Source: Flavobacterium fragile (GTDB lineage Bacteria > Bacteroidota > Bacteroidia > Flavobacteriales > Flavobacteriaceae). From it: a DNA stretch of 64,000 nt. Of the stretch, positions 63,522 to 64,000 are shown in pieces; position 1 is the first letter of the stretch, and each line of letters begins with the position of its first letter. The stretch is taken from NCBI RefSeq assembly GCF_023634865.1, contig NZ_JAMLJN010000001.1:310001-374000 (forward strand). Reading direction: 5' to 3'. The notes under the pieces are model-generated. The model searched no databases and was not told the origin of the DNA. It saw only the letters and a program-made list of their open reading frames with translations. The position numbers were made by a program, and so were the translations under genes.

Positions 63522-64000
63522 ATGAAAGAAGATTTTTTGCACTACTTGTGGCAATTCAAGAAATTTGATATTTCAAAATTACAAACCACTAAAGGAGAGT
63601 CTATTCAGATTCTTAATTCAGGTCAATACCTTCAGTTAGCTGGACCAGATTTTTTTAATGCACAACTTATTATCGGAAATCAAAAATGGGCTGGAAATGT
63701 TGAGATACATCTCAAATCATCTGATTGGTACCTACATAACCATGAAAAAGATCCAAATTATGATTCTGTGATTTTACATGTTGTTTGGGAAAATGATGTT
63801 CCCATTTTTAGAAAAGATAATTCTGAACTTCCAACATTGGAACTAAAAGAACATATTTCCTTTTCAGATTTACAGAATTATCAATCTTTAATGGCACAAA
63901 AATCATGGATATATTGCGAAAATGAAATTAAGAATGTGGATGGTTTTGTTTTTCAAAATTGGAAGGAACGTTTGTTTTTAGAGCGATTGGAAAGAAAATC
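63522..64000 (+). CDS. DUF2851 family protein (3' end outside window)
   Basis: The first 159 codons are present and open to the window edge. The N-terminus MKEDFLHYLWQFKKFDISKL and the following GQYLQLAGPDFFNAQLIIGNQ, WAGNVEIHLKSSDWYLH and DSVILHVVWENDV are distinctive for DUF2851, a cytosolic family of about 420 residues confined mainly to Bacteroidota. Function is unknown. No signal peptide or membrane segment in the visible part. It has its own -7 box and is separated from the preceding gene by a terminator. Confidence 0.88.
   Translation, partial: MKEDFLHYLWQFKKFDISKLQTTKGESIQILNSGQYLQLAGPDFFNAQLIIGNQKWAGNVEIHLKSSDWYLHNHEKDPNYDSVILHVVWENDVPIFRKDNSELPTLELKEHISFSDLQNYQSLMAQKSWIYCENEIKNVDGFVFQNWKERLFLERLERK

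Overview
This window is a chromosomal segment of a Flavobacterium-like member of the Bacteroidota. The evidence is the AT-rich composition, the gldKLMN gliding/type IX secretion (T9SS) locus, two secreted proteins with T9SS sorting domains (one type A, one type B), a SusC/SusD pair, several family-typical proteins (GSCFA, DUF983, DUF5522, DUF2851, KTSC, putative porin), tRNA genes without an encoded CCA, and many TAnnTTTG (-7) promoter boxes of the Bacteroidota type just upstream of start codons. It is mostly housekeeping DNA with short gaps. I see no transposase, phage, CRISPR array or rRNA, and no gene-free stretch above 300 bases.

Layout: 1-6.5 kb (minus strand) holds miaB, a sigma-54-type activator, lptE, a TPR-like protein, secG, a terminator, groES and groEL (cut by the left edge). 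6.8-15.2 kb (plus) holds topA, an arginase-fold protein with an altered metal site, then gldK-gldL-gldM-gldN and a strong terminator. 15.2-31 kb holds a DAO-type oxidoreductase, DUF983, an ABC-F ATPase, GSCFA, a Rid protein, alaS, an M23 peptidase, a MerR regulator, a LemA/TPM-domain cluster, an outer-membrane barrel and der. 31-37.4 kb holds a small membrane protein, era, two identical initiator tRNA genes, a J/KTSC protein, DUF1761, a FemAB-like acyltransferase, a rhodanese and an aromatic amino acid hydroxylase. 37.5-50.6 kb holds a 1316-residue repeat adhesin, a DUF4136 lipoprotein, hutU, a tight divergent pair (DUF5522 and a tiny HExxH membrane protein), a type A T9SS cargo, a PLP enzyme, a glucosaminidase, hemL and two small periplasmic proteins. 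50.7-64 kb holds lysS, lipB, rnhB, a SusC-SusD-lipoprotein operon, a putative porin, a cystathionine beta-synthase-like enzyme and a DUF2851 protein cut by the right edge.

How the parts fit: GldK/L/M/N form the T9SS motor and ring, which would export the type A and type B sorting-domain proteins found here. SecG and LptE serve the earlier steps of envelope export, and several other products (porin, OmpA-like barrel, SusCD, M23 and glucosaminidase) are envelope components.

The least explained signals are non-coding. A family of long imperfect palindromes with shared outer boxes and a shared loop occurs in three intergenic gaps (18.8, 30.9 and 52.5 kb). Shorter simple-sequence hairpins also occur between genes. 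Other points of interest are five near-identical 258-bp repeats inside the adhesin gene, the altered metal ligands of the arginase-fold protein next to gldK, and the 109-residue HExxH...ExxA membrane protein divergent from a possibly leaderless Cys-rich gene.
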